A DNA stretch of 64,000 bases from Yersinia alsatica. GTDB taxonomy: Bacteria; Pseudomonadota; Gammaproteobacteria; Enterobacterales; Enterobacteriaceae. Within the stretch, counting starts at the first letter, position 1; each line of letters opens with the position of its first letter. The translations under genes and the position numbers were made by a program. Location: assembly GCF_902170305.1 (NCBI RefSeq), contig NZ_CABHWW010000007.1, forward strand, positions 1 through 64,000. The letters run 5' to 3'. The notes below the pieces were generated by a model. The model made no database searches. It was not told the origin of the DNA and was given only the letters and a program-made list of their open reading frames with translations. Of this stretch, positions 8,853 through 20,720 are shown one piece after another.

Positions 8853-10721
8853 CTAAATCTCGACTTGCGTCCCTAACTCAATAACCCGGTTAGGCGGGAT
8901 CTCAAACTGATCGGCTGCACGTAGCGCATTACGGCTGAGGGCAATAAACAACTTGCCGCGCAGGAACAGATACCAAGGGCGTTTGGTCAGAATGAGTGAC
9001 TCGTGCGACATAAAGAATGAGGTTTCCATCATCTGGCATGGCAAGCCCTCTAAACCACAGCGATGGAAAATCTCTTCTACATTTGGCGTTTCTCGCCAAC
9101 CATAGCTGGCGACCACTCGCCAGAATGTCGGTGAGAGTTGCTCGATAGTCACCCGATTAACATTATGCACATAAGGCGCGTCTTCGGTGCGCAATGTCAG
9201 CAACACCACCCGATCATGCAACACTTTGTTATGTTTCAGGTTATGTAACAAGGCAAATGGAATGACATTCATTGCCCGCGACATATACACCGCCGTCCCT
9301 GTTACTCGTACCGGAGGCGATTTTTCCAATGAGGCAATCATCGCCTCCAATGAATTACCATGCTCATGCATACGGCGCAGCAGACTGAAACGCTCGCTCT
9401 TCCAAGTGGTCATGATGATAAACATCACTAAACCAAGAGACAGTGGCAACCAACCGCCGGAGAACAATTTCAGAGCATTGGCAGAAAACATCGGCACATC
9501 GATAATCAGTAAGATCACCAGCAGACAGCCGACAAAAACGCGATTCCAATGCCAGTTTTTCAGCGCTACGGTGCAGAACAGGATACTGGTTATCACCATG
9601 GTACCGGTCACGGCAATCCCATAAGCCGCAGCTAAATTACTGGAGCGTTCGAAGCCAACAATAACCATCACCACCGCCAGATACAGTGTCCAGTTAATCA
9701 CTGGGATATATATCTGGCCTGATTCCATCTCTGACGTATGAATAATTCGCATTGGCGGCAAATAGCCTAAACGAACCGCCTGACGGGTCAGTGAGAACAC
9801 ACCGGAGATAACCGCTTGCGAGGCAATAACTGTCGCTAATGTTGCCAAGATTAACAGTGGGATCAGCGCCCAGTCAGGAGCGAGTAGGAAGAAGGGGTTT
9901 TTGATGGCTTCTGGATTTTTCAGTAATAACGCGCCCTGACCAAAGTAATTCAGCACTAATGACGGCAAAACCACAGTAAACCATGCCAACCGAATAGGAA
10001 ATTTACCAAAATGCCCCATATCGGCATATAACGCTTCTACCCCGGTAATAGCCAAAACTACAGCGCCAAGGGCGAAAAATGAAACTGATTTATATTCTGT
10101 GAAGAAGCTTATTGCCCACTTAGGATTCAGTGCAGCCAGAACTTCTGGGTTAGCGATAATACTGCGCAGGCCAAGGAGCGCCAAGGTCAGGAACCACACC
10201 AACATTACCGGGGCAAAAAGTTTACCGACGCTACCGGTACCGTGTTTTTGAATAATAAACAGTAGGGTTAACACCGCAATCGAGCAGGGAACAATATAGG
10301 GATCAAGTGCAGGAGCGGCAATTTCCAACCCTTCAATGGCCGACATAACCGAAATAGCTGGAGTGATGACGACTTCACCATAAAAGAAGCTGCCGCCAAT
10401 TAAGCCGAGTATCACCAAAATAGACGTGGCTCTGGAAGACGTATTGCGCCCGGCCAAAGACATTAACGTTAAAATACCCCCTTCACCGGCGTTATCTGCG
10501 CGCATGACATAGGTCAGATATTTAACCGAGACAATCAGAATTAGCATCCAGAATATCAGCGATAAAAAACCAAACACCACATCTGGACGGACATCAAAAC
10601 CATAATGACCAGAAAAGCACTCTCTCAAGGTATAGAGCGGGCTGGTACCAATATCACCGTAAACCACCCCTATTGCCGCCAGGGTTACCGCCGATAAAGA
10701 CTGTTTATGCTCTGTGCTCAT
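8853..10721 (-). CDS. kup: Low-affinity potassium uptake protein Kup (TrkD)
   Basis: A 622-residue H+/K+ symporter of the KUP/HAK/KT family, identical in length to E. coli Kup. About 12 membrane segments fill the first 430 residues, including the family signature [19 protein letters not shown] (about 18-36). A cytoplasmic C-terminal domain follows. It takes up K+ at low pH and high osmolarity in enterics. It is a single-gene unit with its own terminator; ravA is divergent across a 265-bp gap. Confidence 0.97.
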   Translation of the reverse strand: MSTEHKQSLSAVTLAAIGVVYGDIGTSPLYTLRECFSGHYGFDVRPDVVFGFLSLIFWMLILIVSVKYLTYVMRADNAGEGGILTLMSLAGRNTSSRATSILVILGLIGGSFFYGEVVITPAISVMSAIEGLEIAAPALDPYIVPCSIAVLTLLFIIQKHGTGSVGKLFAPVMLVWFLTLALLGLRSIIANPEVLAALNPKWAISFFTEYKSVSFFALGAVVLAITGVEALYADMGHFGKFPIRLAWFTVVLPSLVLNYFGQGALLLKNPEAIKNPFFLLAPDWALIPLLILATLATVIASQAVISGVFSLTRQAVRLGYLPPMRIIHTSEMESGQIYIPVINWTLYLAVVMVIVGFERSSNLAAAYGIAVTGTMVITSILFCTVALKNWHWNRVFVGCLLVILLIIDVPMFSANALKLFSGGWLPLSLGLVMFIIMTTWKSERFSLLRRMHEHGNSLEAMIASLEKSPPVRVTGTAVYMSRAMNVIPFALLHNLKHNKVLHDRVVLLTLRTEDAPYVHNVNRVTIEQLSPTFWRVVASYGWRETPNVEEIFHRCGLEGLPCQMMETSFFMSHESLILTKRPWYLFLRGKLFIALSRNALRAADQFEIPPNRVIELGTQVEI

Positions 10722-10944
10722 AATTGATTTCTTTTTGCTAGAACATCCATAAGCTGCTGCGTGCGTTTAAGAACAACTTTAACAGATCCTGTCGTCTTTA
10801 TACGCTCATCAAAAGGCGCACAGTATGCACGATTTCAATGGATTGCCTACCCTTAAATCAAGCAACAGCAAGAGTAAAAATGTATAAAAATATGACTATT
10901 CAACAATCTATTCCCTTAAGAAAAAGAGGATTTATTTCCCGTGA

Positions 10945-12495
<1,551 letters not shown>

Positions 12496-12498
12496 CAG

Positions 12499-13965
12499 AT
12501 GCTGAGCTTGGCAACATTAGATTTGCTGTTATCGATAAGCGAAAATGAGCTTATCGAAGAGATGGTGGTGGGATTGCTGGTCTCTCCTCAGCTAGCGATA
12601 TTTTTTGAAAAATTTCCGCGAATTAAGCGCGCATTAATGAAGGATATTCCCGGCTGGAAGCAAAACTTACAGCAGCGTATCCAAGAAGCAAAAGTTCCGG
12701 CAGGATTGGCTGATGAGTTTTACTTATACCAACAGAGCCAATTAGAGAGTAGCCCGATATTTTATGCCCATCTTCCCGATATCGTAGCGCAGCTACAGCA
12801 ATGGCATTCTCCTTTTGCCGAACAAGCTAAAACATTATTACAAACCGCTGATTTAGAAAGAAACCCACAGACTGGCGATAGCTTACAAACTCTCTTTTTA
12901 CAGCGCTGGCGTGTCAGTCTGACGCTACAAACCATCACTATTCATCATCAGTTGCTGGAACAAGAGCGAGAGCAACTGCTAGCCGAATTACAGCAGCGAC
13001 TAGCACTCAGTGGCGCATTGGAGCCGATTTTGGCGACCAATGACGGGGCCGCAGGGCGGCTTTGGGATATGACTCAGGGCCATTTACAGCGCGGTGATTA
13101 TCAATTGTTACTGCAATACGGTGATTTTCTACAGCAACAACCGGAATTGCAGCAGTTAGCAGAACAGTTAGGCCGTAGCCGCTCAGCCAAAGCACAACCT
13201 ACCCCCGATGCTCGCTATGAACCTTACACAGTAATGGTGCGCCAACCTGATGCGGTACCGGAGGAGGTCAGTGGTATTCACCTGAGCAATGACATTCTGC
13301 GATTGCTCCCAACAGAGCTGGTTATGCTGGGGATGAGTGAACTGGAGTTTGAATTTTACCGCCGCTTACTCGAGCGTCGCTTGCTCACCTATCGCTTACA
13401 AGGGGATAACTGGCAGGAAAAAACCTTACAGCGCCCTGTTAGCCTTAAAAGTCATGATGAACAGCCACGTGGCCCCTTTATCGTTTGTGTCGATACTTCT
13501 GGCTCGATGGGCGGGTTTAACGAGCAATGTGCCAAAGCTTTCTGTTTAGCTCTGCTCCGTATTGCGCTGGCGGATAACCGCCGCTGTTACATCATGTTAT
13601 TTGCGACAGAAATAATTCACTACGAACTCTCTGCGGCCAGCGGCATTGAACAAGCAATACGTTTTCTCAGCCAACATTTTCGTGGGGGGACGGATCTGGC
13701 GGCCTGCCTAACCAACACCTTAAACAAAATGGAAGAGAGAGAGTGGTATGACGCCGATGCGGTGATTATTTCGGACTTTATTGCCCAGCGCTTACCCGAA
13801 GAATTAATCCGCAAGATTAAAATTCAACAGCAAGCCCATCAACACCGATTCCATGCCGTGGCGATGTCTGCATATGGCAAGCCCGGTATCATGCGCATTT
13901 TCGATCATATCTGGCGCTTTGATACCGGTTTAAAAAGCCGCTTGATGCGCCGCTGGAAGCGATAA
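12499..13965 (+). CDS. viaA: RavA partner protein ViaA (von Willebrand factor A domain)
   Basis: A 488-residue protein (E. coli 483). The N-terminal helical part is glutamine- and leucine-rich. The C-terminal von Willebrand A domain carries the metal-binding MIDAS motif DTSGSMGG (about residue 332) and the downstream GGTDL threonine. It stimulates RavA ATPase activity. The frame is intact and shares an operon with ravA. It converges with the DUF1345 gene, whose stop is only 6 nt away. Confidence 0.95.
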   Translation: MLSLATLDLLLSISENELIEEMVVGLLVSPQLAIFFEKFPRIKRALMKDIPGWKQNLQQRIQEAKVPAGLADEFYLYQQSQLESSPIFYAHLPDIVAQLQQWHSPFAEQAKTLLQTADLERNPQTGDSLQTLFLQRWRVSLTLQTITIHHQLLEQEREQLLAELQQRLALSGALEPILATNDGAAGRLWDMTQGHLQRGDYQLLLQYGDFLQQQPELQQLAEQLGRSRSAKAQPTPDARYEPYTVMVRQPDAVPEEVSGIHLSNDILRLLPTELVMLGMSELEFEFYRRLLERRLLTYRLQGDNWQEKTLQRPVSLKSHDEQPRGPFIVCVDTSGSMGGFNEQCAKAFCLALLRIALADNRRCYIMLFATEIIHYELSAASGIEQAIRFLSQHFRGGTDLAACLTNTLNKMEEREWYDADAVIISDFIAQRLPEELIRKIKIQQQAHQHRFHAVAMSAYGKPGIMRIFDHIWRFDTGLKSRLMRRWKR

Positions 13966-13971
13966 CGTATT

Positions 13972-14643
13972 TTAGTTTAGTAGGCCGGCCCCCACATTTA
14001 TCGACAGTCCCAATATTGTCATATTGAAAATAAAGGATAATACCGACTGCAATAACACCACGCGGCGGATATCAGATGTGCCGGTTGCCACATCGGCGGT
14101 TTGCGAAGCCACACCAATAGTGAATGAGAAATAAAGAAAATCCCAATAGGAAGGCGTGGTTATCTCCTTAGGGAAAAGTAACGGCAACGTGGTTTCTGAC
14201 TCATCACGGCGCATATAAAACAGGTGGGCGTAGTGCATAGTAAAAGCGGTGGGTAATAGTAGCCACGAGACTAATAAAGTCATGCCCGTCAGTATCAAAT
14301 GAACCGCCTTGGCTGAACCGGCTAACTGATTTGCAGTACTCAACTCAAACAATATAACCAAAATGCTGGCCAGACACGCCATGCTGACAATCGACAACAC
14401 CATGCTGGCGCTTTCATCTTGTACACGGGCTATTTTGCTGATTTTTTTTGGATCAGTACGTAATAGTTGCAGCCATAAAAAGAGCAAATAGAGCCAGGCA
14501 GAAACATTCCAACTGACCATCAGCCGCAATAAAACAGTGTAATGTATTGGTAACAGAAAATAAGTGGCAACCCCAGCACCAACAGAAAACAACAACCTTG
14601 GGCGGGCATGTAAATAGTGTCTAATTGGATGAAATAGAAGCAT
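13972..14643 (-). CDS. DUF1345 family inner-membrane protein
   Basis: A 223-residue protein with about five to six hydrophobic segments. The conserved C-terminal segment YFSFTIGVASQTADVATG is the most recognisable part of the DUF1345 family, followed by RRVVLLQSVLSFIFNMTILG. That hydrophobic-glycine stretch loosely resembles an ion-channel filter region, but no function is established. The ribosome-binding site is weak (AAGG about 12 nt before the ATG). E. coli has no gene between viaA and asnA, so this belongs to a lineage-specific insertion. Confidence 0.8.
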   Translation of the reverse strand: MLLFHPIRHYLHARPRLLFSVGAGVATYFLLPIHYTVLLRLMVSWNVSAWLYLLFLWLQLLRTDPKKISKIARVQDESASMVLSIVSMACLASILVILFELSTANQLAGSAKAVHLILTGMTLLVSWLLLPTAFTMHYAHLFYMRRDESETTLPLLFPKEITTPSYWDFLYFSFTIGVASQTADVATGTSDIRRVVLLQSVLSFIFNMTILGLSINVGAGLLN

Positions 14644-14676
14644 AACATCAATGACCTTGTTGATAGTTATATTGAA

Positions 14677-14740
14677 TATACACCAATAGTTATCAAGTTG
14701 CAGGAAAGCGGCAAACCAGCGATAACTCAGTCAGTAAGCG
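14677..14740. repeat. Truncated ERIC-like element
   Basis: Starts TATACACC and continues TCAAGTTGCAGGAAAGCGGC, the left half of a Yersinia ERIC. The matching right half is missing; the sequence becomes AT-rich after about 14740. It looks like a decayed partial copy upstream of the DUF1345 gene. Confidence 0.5.
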
Positions 14741-15250
14741 GCTTAAACTATAAGATGCCTAACTAGTTGGAATATTTATTAATTAATAATATTTACCTAT
14801 GCAGATAATATTATATTAATAGTGAGTCATTTATTTATAACTAAATATGCTTTCACTAAAATCAACAATATCAATAAGAAATAAAAAGCCAGTTCAATAA
14901 TAACATTTACAACACGAATATTTCACACAACCCTCTTCAATAACCTCCATCAAATATGTGGGAATCATCCTACAACAATCTCACTCCCTGTCTTATATTC
15001 GCCTCAAAACTAACTCTATATGATTACTTTTATCTTAGAACTGTTCCCTCTAAAGATAATGTAAAATAATAGTTAATTAAGTTCATTTAAATTGTTATAT
15101 CCCAAAAGTAATTATTAGCCTTATTGAATTAACATTAAAAATACAAAATAAAAACAATATTTATTAACTGTCTCTACATTAATACCAATTCCATATAGAG
15201 CGCTGTTCCTATATGAGTTTTTGCTATATCAACACTGGACATAAATTTAC
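14741..15250. other. AT-rich intergenic region upstream of the autotransporter
   Basis: About 510 bp with very high A+T and no convincing reading frame on either strand. A short interrupted palindrome, CATATAG..CTATATG (about 15192-15215), lies 40 bp before the autotransporter start. Such DNA in front of a surface-protein gene is a typical target for H-NS silencing, which is inference. I could not assign a promoter with confidence. Confidence 0.5.
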
Positions 15251-18184
15251 ATGAAAATACATTCTTTAGTCTTAATAATTGCTCCGGTGAGCTTGCTGTT
15301 AGCTCACCCTATATATGCTGCTGATGTTGATGCTGGCACGACGAATATAACCAGCGGCCAATATTATAGTGGTTTCAGTATCTCACATACTGTCGATACT
15401 CTGTCAGGTGGTGAAATTGACTACATGATGAATGATGCCAAAATTACTGATATGTCAGGCGGTTATATTGACAGAGTTTATGGTGGTTCAATCACCACTC
15501 TTTCAGGAGGAGGACTTGGTTTCATCACTGATGGGGTAAAAATTGCGGATATGTCGGGCGGGACAATAGGTGACATGCTGGGTGGAACAATCACTTCACT
15601 GTCAGCGGGAGATGTTGGCTCGATGTCCGCTGACTCTCAAATTACGACAATGTCAGGGGGAACATTAGGCCCCATGTATGGTAATGCCCAAATCACCACG
15701 GTGACTGGGGGTGATATTGATAGAATGTATGGCAATGCTTATATAAATGATATGTCAGGGGCGACAGTCGGCCCGATGTATGGCAAAGCTACCATCACTA
15801 ATATGCTTAATAGTTCAGTTGACTATATGTATGGCACCGCCAAAATCACTAATATGTCCGATAGTGGGATTGGTCGTATGTATAATAACTCTCAAGTTAT
15901 TAATATGTTATCGGGCTCAATAGATAGCATGTATGGTAATTCTAGTGTCACAGATATGTCTGGCGGAACTATTGGCTCCGTATATGCTGATGCGCAAGTC
16001 GTCACTATGTCTGAAGGCCAAATTAACAAAGTCTATGATAATGCTAAAATAACTGATTTGACCGGTGGAAATATTGGCTCAGTATATGGTGATGCATTAA
16101 TTCTTAATATGACCGGCGCTGGAATTGATTCATTATTAGGTAATGCAAAGATAATGGATATGTCAGGTGGGTATGTTCATGACGCACTCGAAAATGCCCA
16201 AATAAACTTTACCGGTAGTGCAGGCAGTAACACTGGCGGTACTTTAACGGGCAATATTGCTAATACCACTAATCTGACTCTGGCTAATAATGGTTTTATG
16301 ACCATCGCAACCGGGAATGATATTTTTAGTGGTCGCCTGAAAATGCAAGGTGGCACCGCCAAATTGGATGCCAGTAAGTTCGCAACCAACAGTCTGTTCG
16401 ATATAACCAGTGGCGCAAATAATACGCTCTGGGCTGTGGCTGACAATAGCGGGGTCAACGTGAACTTGGCTTCCGGATTAACTGGCACTATCAATACCGA
16501 TGCGGGCGTCACACTTGGCGTGAATAAACTGAATGGCGACAGCACGACAGTCTTTAATAAAACAGGTACCGGGACTGTGCTGATGACTGCCGCAAATAAC
16601 TACAGCAGCTCTACTATCCTGAGTGAAGGGACGTTAAAAGCAGGGGGAAATAATTTCTTCAGTGCTTATTCTGACTATATTTCTCGTGCTGGCACTACGT
16701 TAGATTTAGGCGGTTACCATCAAACTCTGCAATCTTTAGATAATGCTGGTGTCGTTAACTTTGGTGGAACGGGAGGAAATTCATTAACGATTACTGGTGA
16801 TTACACCGGTAATAATGGTTTGCTTAATATGAATTCAGTTCTGGGTGATGACAGCTCAGTGACTGACAAGCTTAATATCGGCGGCAATAGCTCAGGCACC
16901 ACCTATGTGCAGGTAAATAACCTAGGGGGGAGCGGCGCGCAAACTCTTAATGGTATTGAGTTAATCAATGTTGCCGGGAATTCAACCGGGGAATTTATCC
17001 AGAGCGGACGTATTGTTGCGGGTGCTTTTGATTACTTTTTGGCGCGCGGCGCCAACACTCAAGCCAGTAATTGGTATCTGACCAGCGCGGTTCCACTGGT
17101 GGCTCCGGCACCTATTCCTGAACCAGAGCCGGAAGAAGAGCCAGATGCAATACCAGCTGTGATACCTATGCCCGCAGATCCATCAGTGCCAGCGGATCAG
17201 TCAATCATGATTGAACGCCCTGAAGCCAGTTCTTACAGTGCTAACCTGGCTGCGGCCAATAATATGTTTGTCACTCGTTTGCATGATCGTTTGGGAGAGA
17301 CTCAGTATATCGATGCTCTGACTGGCGAACAGAAAGTCACCAGTATGTGGCTGCGCAATGAAGGTGGGCATAACCGCTCGCGTGATACTCAAGATCAGTT
17401 AAGCACGCTAGCTAACCGCTATGTGCTGCAACTGGGCGGCGATATAGCACAGTGGAGTAATAATGGCCTGGATCGCTTCCATTTGGGCGTCATGGCTGGC
17501 TACGGTAGCAGCAAGAGCAAAACTGAGTCGCGCCTGTCTGGTTATAGTGCCCGTGCCTCTGTCGACGGCTACAGCACCGGTTTATATGGTACTTGGTATG
17601 CCAATGATGCCGATAAATCCGGTTTGTATATTGATAGCTGGGCACAGTACAGCTGGTTCAACAACAGTGTTGATGGTCAGTTCCTGAATACCGAAGAGTA
17701 CAAATCCAAAGGGGTTACCGCTTCGGTAGAAACTGGCTACACCTTTAAAGTGGGTGAAAATGCCGCGAAGAGTGCCAGCTACTTTATCCAACCTAAAGCC
17801 CAAGCCACCTGGATGGGGGTTAAAGCTGATGATCATAAAGAGGCTAATGGTACTAATGTGTCTAGTGAGGGGAATGGTAATATCCAGACCCGCCTGGGAG
17901 TGAAAGCCTTTATGAAAGGGTATAGCGAGCAGGATAAAGACAAAAATCGCGCATTCCAGCCATTTGTTGAAGCAAACTGGATCCACAATACTAAAGACTT
18001 CGGTACCACAATGGATGGTATGACAGTCAAACAAGACGGTGCCGCCAACATCGGTGAGTTGAAACTGGGTGTAGAAGGCCAGATAAGCAAGAAAGTAAAT
18101 GTTTGGGGTAATGTTGGCCAGCAAGTGGGCAATAAAGGCTACAGCGATACATCAGTGATGTTAGGGGTGAAATACAACTTCTGA
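15251..18184 (+). CDS. Type V autotransporter with 17-residue repeat passenger
   Basis: A 977-residue protein. A signal peptide ends near residue 23 (HPIYA-ADV). Residues about 48-317 are 16 tandem units of 17 (two of 16) residues with the form ITxMSGGxIxxMYGNAx. A PATR-like segment (NKTGTGTVLMTAANNY, about 436-466) follows, then a proline/glutamate-rich linker (about 617-652). Last comes a beta-barrel autotransporter domain (about 696-977) that ends in an aromatic residue (VKYNF), as required for BamA recognition. The barrel exports the passenger to the cell surface. I do not recognise a named homologue. The AT-rich flank and absence from the E. coli locus suggest acquisition or lineage-specific gain. 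No protease motif is evident. Confidence 0.9.
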   Translation: MKIHSLVLIIAPVSLLLAHPIYAADVDAGTTNITSGQYYSGFSISHTVDTLSGGEIDYMMNDAKITDMSGGYIDRVYGGSITTLSGGGLGFITDGVKIADMSGGTIGDMLGGTITSLSAGDVGSMSADSQITTMSGGTLGPMYGNAQITTVTGGDIDRMYGNAYINDMSGATVGPMYGKATITNMLNSSVDYMYGTAKITNMSDSGIGRMYNNSQVINMLSGSIDSMYGNSSVTDMSGGTIGSVYADAQVVTMSEGQINKVYDNAKITDLTGGNIGSVYGDALILNMTGAGIDSLLGNAKIMDMSGGYVHDALENAQINFTGSAGSNTGGTLTGNIANTTNLTLANNGFMTIATGNDIFSGRLKMQGGTAKLDASKFATNSLFDITSGANNTLWAVADNSGVNVNLASGLTGTINTDAGVTLGVNKLNGDSTTVFNKTGTGTVLMTAANNYSSSTILSEGTLKAGGNNFFSAYSDYISRAGTTLDLGGYHQTLQSLDNAGVVNFGGTGGNSLTITGDYTGNNGLLNMNSVLGDDSSVTDKLNIGGNSSGTTYVQVNNLGGSGAQTLNGIELINVAGNSTGEFIQSGRIVAGAFDYFLARGANTQASNWYLTSAVPLVAPAPIPEPEPEEEPDAIPAVIPMPADPSVPADQSIMIERPEASSYSANLAAANNMFVTRLHDRLGETQYIDALTGEQKVTSMWLRNEGGHNRSRDTQDQLSTLANRYVLQLGGDIAQWSNNGLDRFHLGVMAGYGSSKSKTESRLSGYSARASVDGYSTGLYGTWYANDADKSGLYIDSWAQYSWFNNSVDGQFLNTEEYKSKGVTASVETGYTFKVGENAAKSASYFIQPKAQATWMGVKADDHKEANGTNVSSEGNGNIQTRLGVKAFMKGYSEQDKDKNRAFQPFVEANWIHNTKDFGTTMDGMTVKQDGAANIGELKLGVEGQISKKVNVWGNVGQQVGNKGYSDTSVMLGVKYNF

Positions 18185-18221
18185 TCTGGTTTAAGCTGGT
18201 ATCACTGGGATAAAAACAACC

Positions 18222-18245
18222 AAAAGACACCCTTAGGTGTCTTTT
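18222..18245. terminator. Bidirectional terminator between autotransporter and asnA
   Basis: AAAAGACACC-CTTA-GGTGTCTTTT is a perfect 10-bp stem with a tetraloop. It has a T run for the plus strand and A-rich DNA on the other side for the convergent asnA. Confidence 0.88.
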
Positions 18246-18282
18246 GTCATATTATCAATATCGTCATTGTCGCTATTAAATT

Positions 18283-19275
18283 TTACAGCAGCCCAGCAAC
18301 TTTCTCACTGATTTCCGGTCCCCACACCCCACATTGCACTTGGCCAATATGTTGTTTTTGCAGCAGTAACATCACTAAGCGCGATTGACCGATGCCACCA
18401 CCAATGGTTTGCGGCATTTCGCCACTCAGCAGAGATTGATGCCATTCCAGTTTCAGACGATCTTCATCAGCAGTCAGAGCCAATTGGCGTTTCAGGGCTT
18501 CAGCATCCACACGAATCCCCATGGATGAAATTTCAAAAGCGTCTTCCAGAACCGGGTTCCAAACAATAATGTCGCCGTTCAGCCCAGCAAAACCTTCCGC
18601 ACTCGGAGAGGTCCAGTCATCATAATCTGGCGCACGAACATCATGAGATTTACCATCAGCTAATTTACCGCCAATACCAATCAAGAACACCGCGCCTAGC
18701 TCTTTGGCAATCGCACGTTCACGACCTTTAGCATCCAAATCAGGGAAACGAGCGCGCAGACTTTCACTGTGAATAAACTGAATATGGTCTGGCAAGAAAG
18801 GTTTCACACCAAATTCAGCACTGATTGCCGCTTCAGTTTCTTTAATTGCTGCATAAATCTTGTTAACTGTGGATTTCAGGTAAGCCAGGTTGCGTTCGCC
18901 ATCACCCATTACACGTTCCCAATCCCACTGATCTACATACACGGAATGAATGGCACTCAGGCGATCTTCATCTGGACGTAATGCTTTCATGTGGGTGTAA
19001 ATCCCTTGGTCAGCCCCAAAGTCAAAGCGGCCTAAGGTTTTACGTTTCCATTTAGCTAATGAATGAACAACTTCAAAAGTTGCGTCTGGCAAAGTTTTTA
19101 CTTTGACCTGCACCGCTTTCTCGGAACCAGAAAGGTTATCTTGAGTACCATCACCAACACGGCTCAGGATCGGAGCCTGCACTTCAATCAGACCCAGTTG
19201 CTGTTCTAATTGGCGGGAAAAGAATGATTTTACGAAGCTGATTTGTTGCTGTTTTTCGATAAATTGTTTTTTCAT
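18283..19275 (-). CDS. asnA: Aspartate-ammonia ligase (asparagine synthetase A)
   Basis: A 330-residue cytoplasmic enzyme, the same length as E. coli AsnA, that makes asparagine from aspartate, ammonia and ATP. It has a class II aminoacyl-tRNA synthetase-like fold; visible conserved segments are [32 protein letters not shown] and GGGIGQSRL near the end. It is divergent from its activator gene asnC across a 182-bp region that should hold the AsnC-responsive promoter. Confidence 0.97.
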   Translation of the reverse strand: MKKQFIEKQQQISFVKSFFSRQLEQQLGLIEVQAPILSRVGDGTQDNLSGSEKAVQVKVKTLPDATFEVVHSLAKWKRKTLGRFDFGADQGIYTHMKALRPDEDRLSAIHSVYVDQWDWERVMGDGERNLAYLKSTVNKIYAAIKETEAAISAEFGVKPFLPDHIQFIHSESLRARFPDLDAKGRERAIAKELGAVFLIGIGGKLADGKSHDVRAPDYDDWTSPSAEGFAGLNGDIIVWNPVLEDAFEISSMGIRVDAEALKRQLALTADEDRLKLEWHQSLLSGEMPQTIGGGIGQSRLVMLLLQKQHIGQVQCGVWGPEISEKVAGLL

Positions 19276-19457
19276 TGCCGTTTTCTCAATTTGTTATTGT
19301 GTTGTGCAAATAGTCGTTATGCCGTTGGGCTTGTCATCGATTAAGCAACAGAATGAGGGTTAAATTCAATATCCAATAAACAATATTGCCATTTCAATTT
19401 TAATCATTCATTTTTATGGGGCTATAATTAGATAATCGATAAAAAAAGGGGGTTAAT

Positions 19458-19919
19458 ATGAGTGAAATTTATCAAATCGATAATCTCGATCGCGGCATCC
19501 TTAACGCATTAATGGAAAATGCACGCACTCCTTATGCTGAATTGGCGAAAAACTTTGGAGTCAGCCCGGGGACGATTCATGTGCGAGTCGAGAAAATGCG
19601 CCAGGCTGGGATCATCACGGCGGCTTGTGTTCACGTGAATCCAAAACAACTGGGTTATGACGTGTGCTGTTTTATCGGCATTATTTTGAAAAGCGCCAAA
19701 GATTACCCTTCAGCATTGAAAAAACTAGAGAGTTTAGAAGAAGTTGTAGAAGCCTATTACACAACTGGGCATTACAGCATCTTTATTAAGGTCATGTGTA
19801 AATCAATAGATGCGCTCCAACAGGTACTTATCAACAAGATCCAGACAATTGATGAGATACAGTCAACAGAGACACTCATTTCCTTGCAGAACCCCATTAT
19901 GCGTACCATCGTGCCATGA
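19458..19919 (+). CDS. asnC: Transcriptional regulator AsnC (Lrp/AsnC family)
   Basis: A 153-residue regulator (E. coli 152). An N-terminal helix-turn-helix (LDRGILNALMENARTPYAEL, then FGVSPGTIHVRVEKM) precedes the RAM ligand-binding domain with the YYTTGHYSIFIKVMC segment. It activates asnA when asparagine is low. It sits just before mioC and oriC, as in E. coli. A GGGGG-type ribosome-binding site precedes the ATG. Confidence 0.96.
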   Translation: MSEIYQIDNLDRGILNALMENARTPYAELAKNFGVSPGTIHVRVEKMRQAGIITAACVHVNPKQLGYDVCCFIGIILKSAKDYPSALKKLESLEEVVEAYYTTGHYSIFIKVMCKSIDALQQVLINKIQTIDEIQSTETLISLQNPIMRTIVP

Positions 19920-19941
19920 CCGCTAAATAACTATACCCACA

Positions 19942-19950
19942 TTATCCACA
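19942..19950 (+). promoter_or_regulatory. DnaA box in the mioC promoter region
   Basis: Perfect consensus TTATCCACA, 60 bp upstream of mioC. In E. coli DnaA represses mioC through a box in the same place. It is followed by AGATCCCAGCT, a motif repeated in oriC at 20570. Confidence 0.85.
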
Positions 19951-20010
19951 GGTAGATCCCAGCTGATTCACAGCGTACAATACCGGTTCATTACTTCGGT
20001 TGGGTTCTTT

Positions 20011-20451
20011 ATGGCTGACATTACCTTGATCAGTGGCAGTACACTTGGCAGTGCTGAATATGTTGCTGAACATTTAGCTGAGAAATTAGAAGAAGCAGGT
20101 TTCTCCACAGAAACACTGCATGGCCCAGAGCTAGACGAGCTCACGCCGGAAGGTATGTGGTTAATCATTACCTCCACGCATGGCGCAGGTGATCTACCCG
20201 ATAACCTACAACCATTATTAGACCAAATAGAAGAACAGCAGCCGGATCTCTCCCAAGTCCGTTTTGGGGCAGTGGGTTTGGGCAGCTCTGAATATGACAC
20301 TTTCTGCGGTGCAGTAAGAAAACTGGATCAACAGTTGATAGCGTTGGGAGCCAAACGTCTGGGTGATATTTTAGAAATAGACGTCATCCAACATGAAATT
20401 CCCGAAGATCCGGCCGAGGTTTGGGTTAAAAATTGGATTAATTTGCTCTAA
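20011..20451 (+). CDS. mioC: Flavodoxin-like protein MioC
   Basis: A 146-residue FMN-binding protein (E. coli 147). The phosphate-binding loop is SGSTLGSAEYVAE (about residues 8-20), followed by the flavin-contacting THGAGDLPDN and GLGSSEYDTFCGA segments. In E. coli it supports biotin synthase as an electron carrier, and its transcription runs into oriC. The same orientation toward oriC holds here. Confidence 0.95.
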   Translation: MADITLISGSTLGSAEYVAEHLAEKLEEAGFSTETLHGPELDELTPEGMWLIITSTHGAGDLPDNLQPLLDQIEEQQPDLSQVRFGAVGLGSSEYDTFCGAVRKLDQQLIALGAKRLGDILEIDVIQHEIPEDPAEVWVKNWINLL

Positions 20452-20476
20452 TTTGCTTAAAGATCACGCGAACGAA

Positions 20477-20485
20477 TGTGGATAA
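20477..20485 (-). promoter_or_regulatory. DnaA box R4
   Basis: Consensus TTATCCACA on the minus strand at the mioC-proximal edge of oriC, the strong outer box in E. coli. Confidence 0.9.
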
Positions 20486-20656
20486 GTAGGCTTAAAAGCA
20501 GGGTAAAAGCGGTACATATCCACATAACAACCTTGGTGTCTTAAAGTACCTGTGCATAACATGCCATTTAGATCCCAGCTTATACGCAATAGGATCACCG
20601 ATCATTCACAGCAAACGATCCTCCTTAATCTCATGATCTTTAATGTGAATAATCAC

Positions 20657-20665
20657 TTATCCACA
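20657..20665 (+). promoter_or_regulatory. DnaA box R1
   Basis: Consensus TTATCCACA 13 bp from the first AT-rich 13-mer, the box that anchors the DnaA filament toward the unwinding element. Confidence 0.9.
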
Positions 20666-20678
20666 GAGGATCATGATC

Positions 20679-20720
20679 CTAATAAGAGATCTAATAAAGA
20701 GATCTTTAAATAAAAAGATC
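20679..20720. repeat. oriC DNA unwinding element, three 13-mers
   Basis: On the minus strand the right, middle and left 13-mers read GATCTCTTATTAG (20679-20691), GATCTCTTTATTA (20692-20704) and GATCTTTTTATTT (20708-20720). Each starts with GATC, as in E. coli. Confidence 0.92.

Noticed and set aside
15392-16201. CRISPR-like or DNA tandem array
   Set aside because: The regularity is in the protein; nucleotide units diverge and lie inside one reading frame.
17582-18124. Long open frame antisense to the autotransporter barrel
   Set aside because: Composition follows the coding strand; no domain or start signal.
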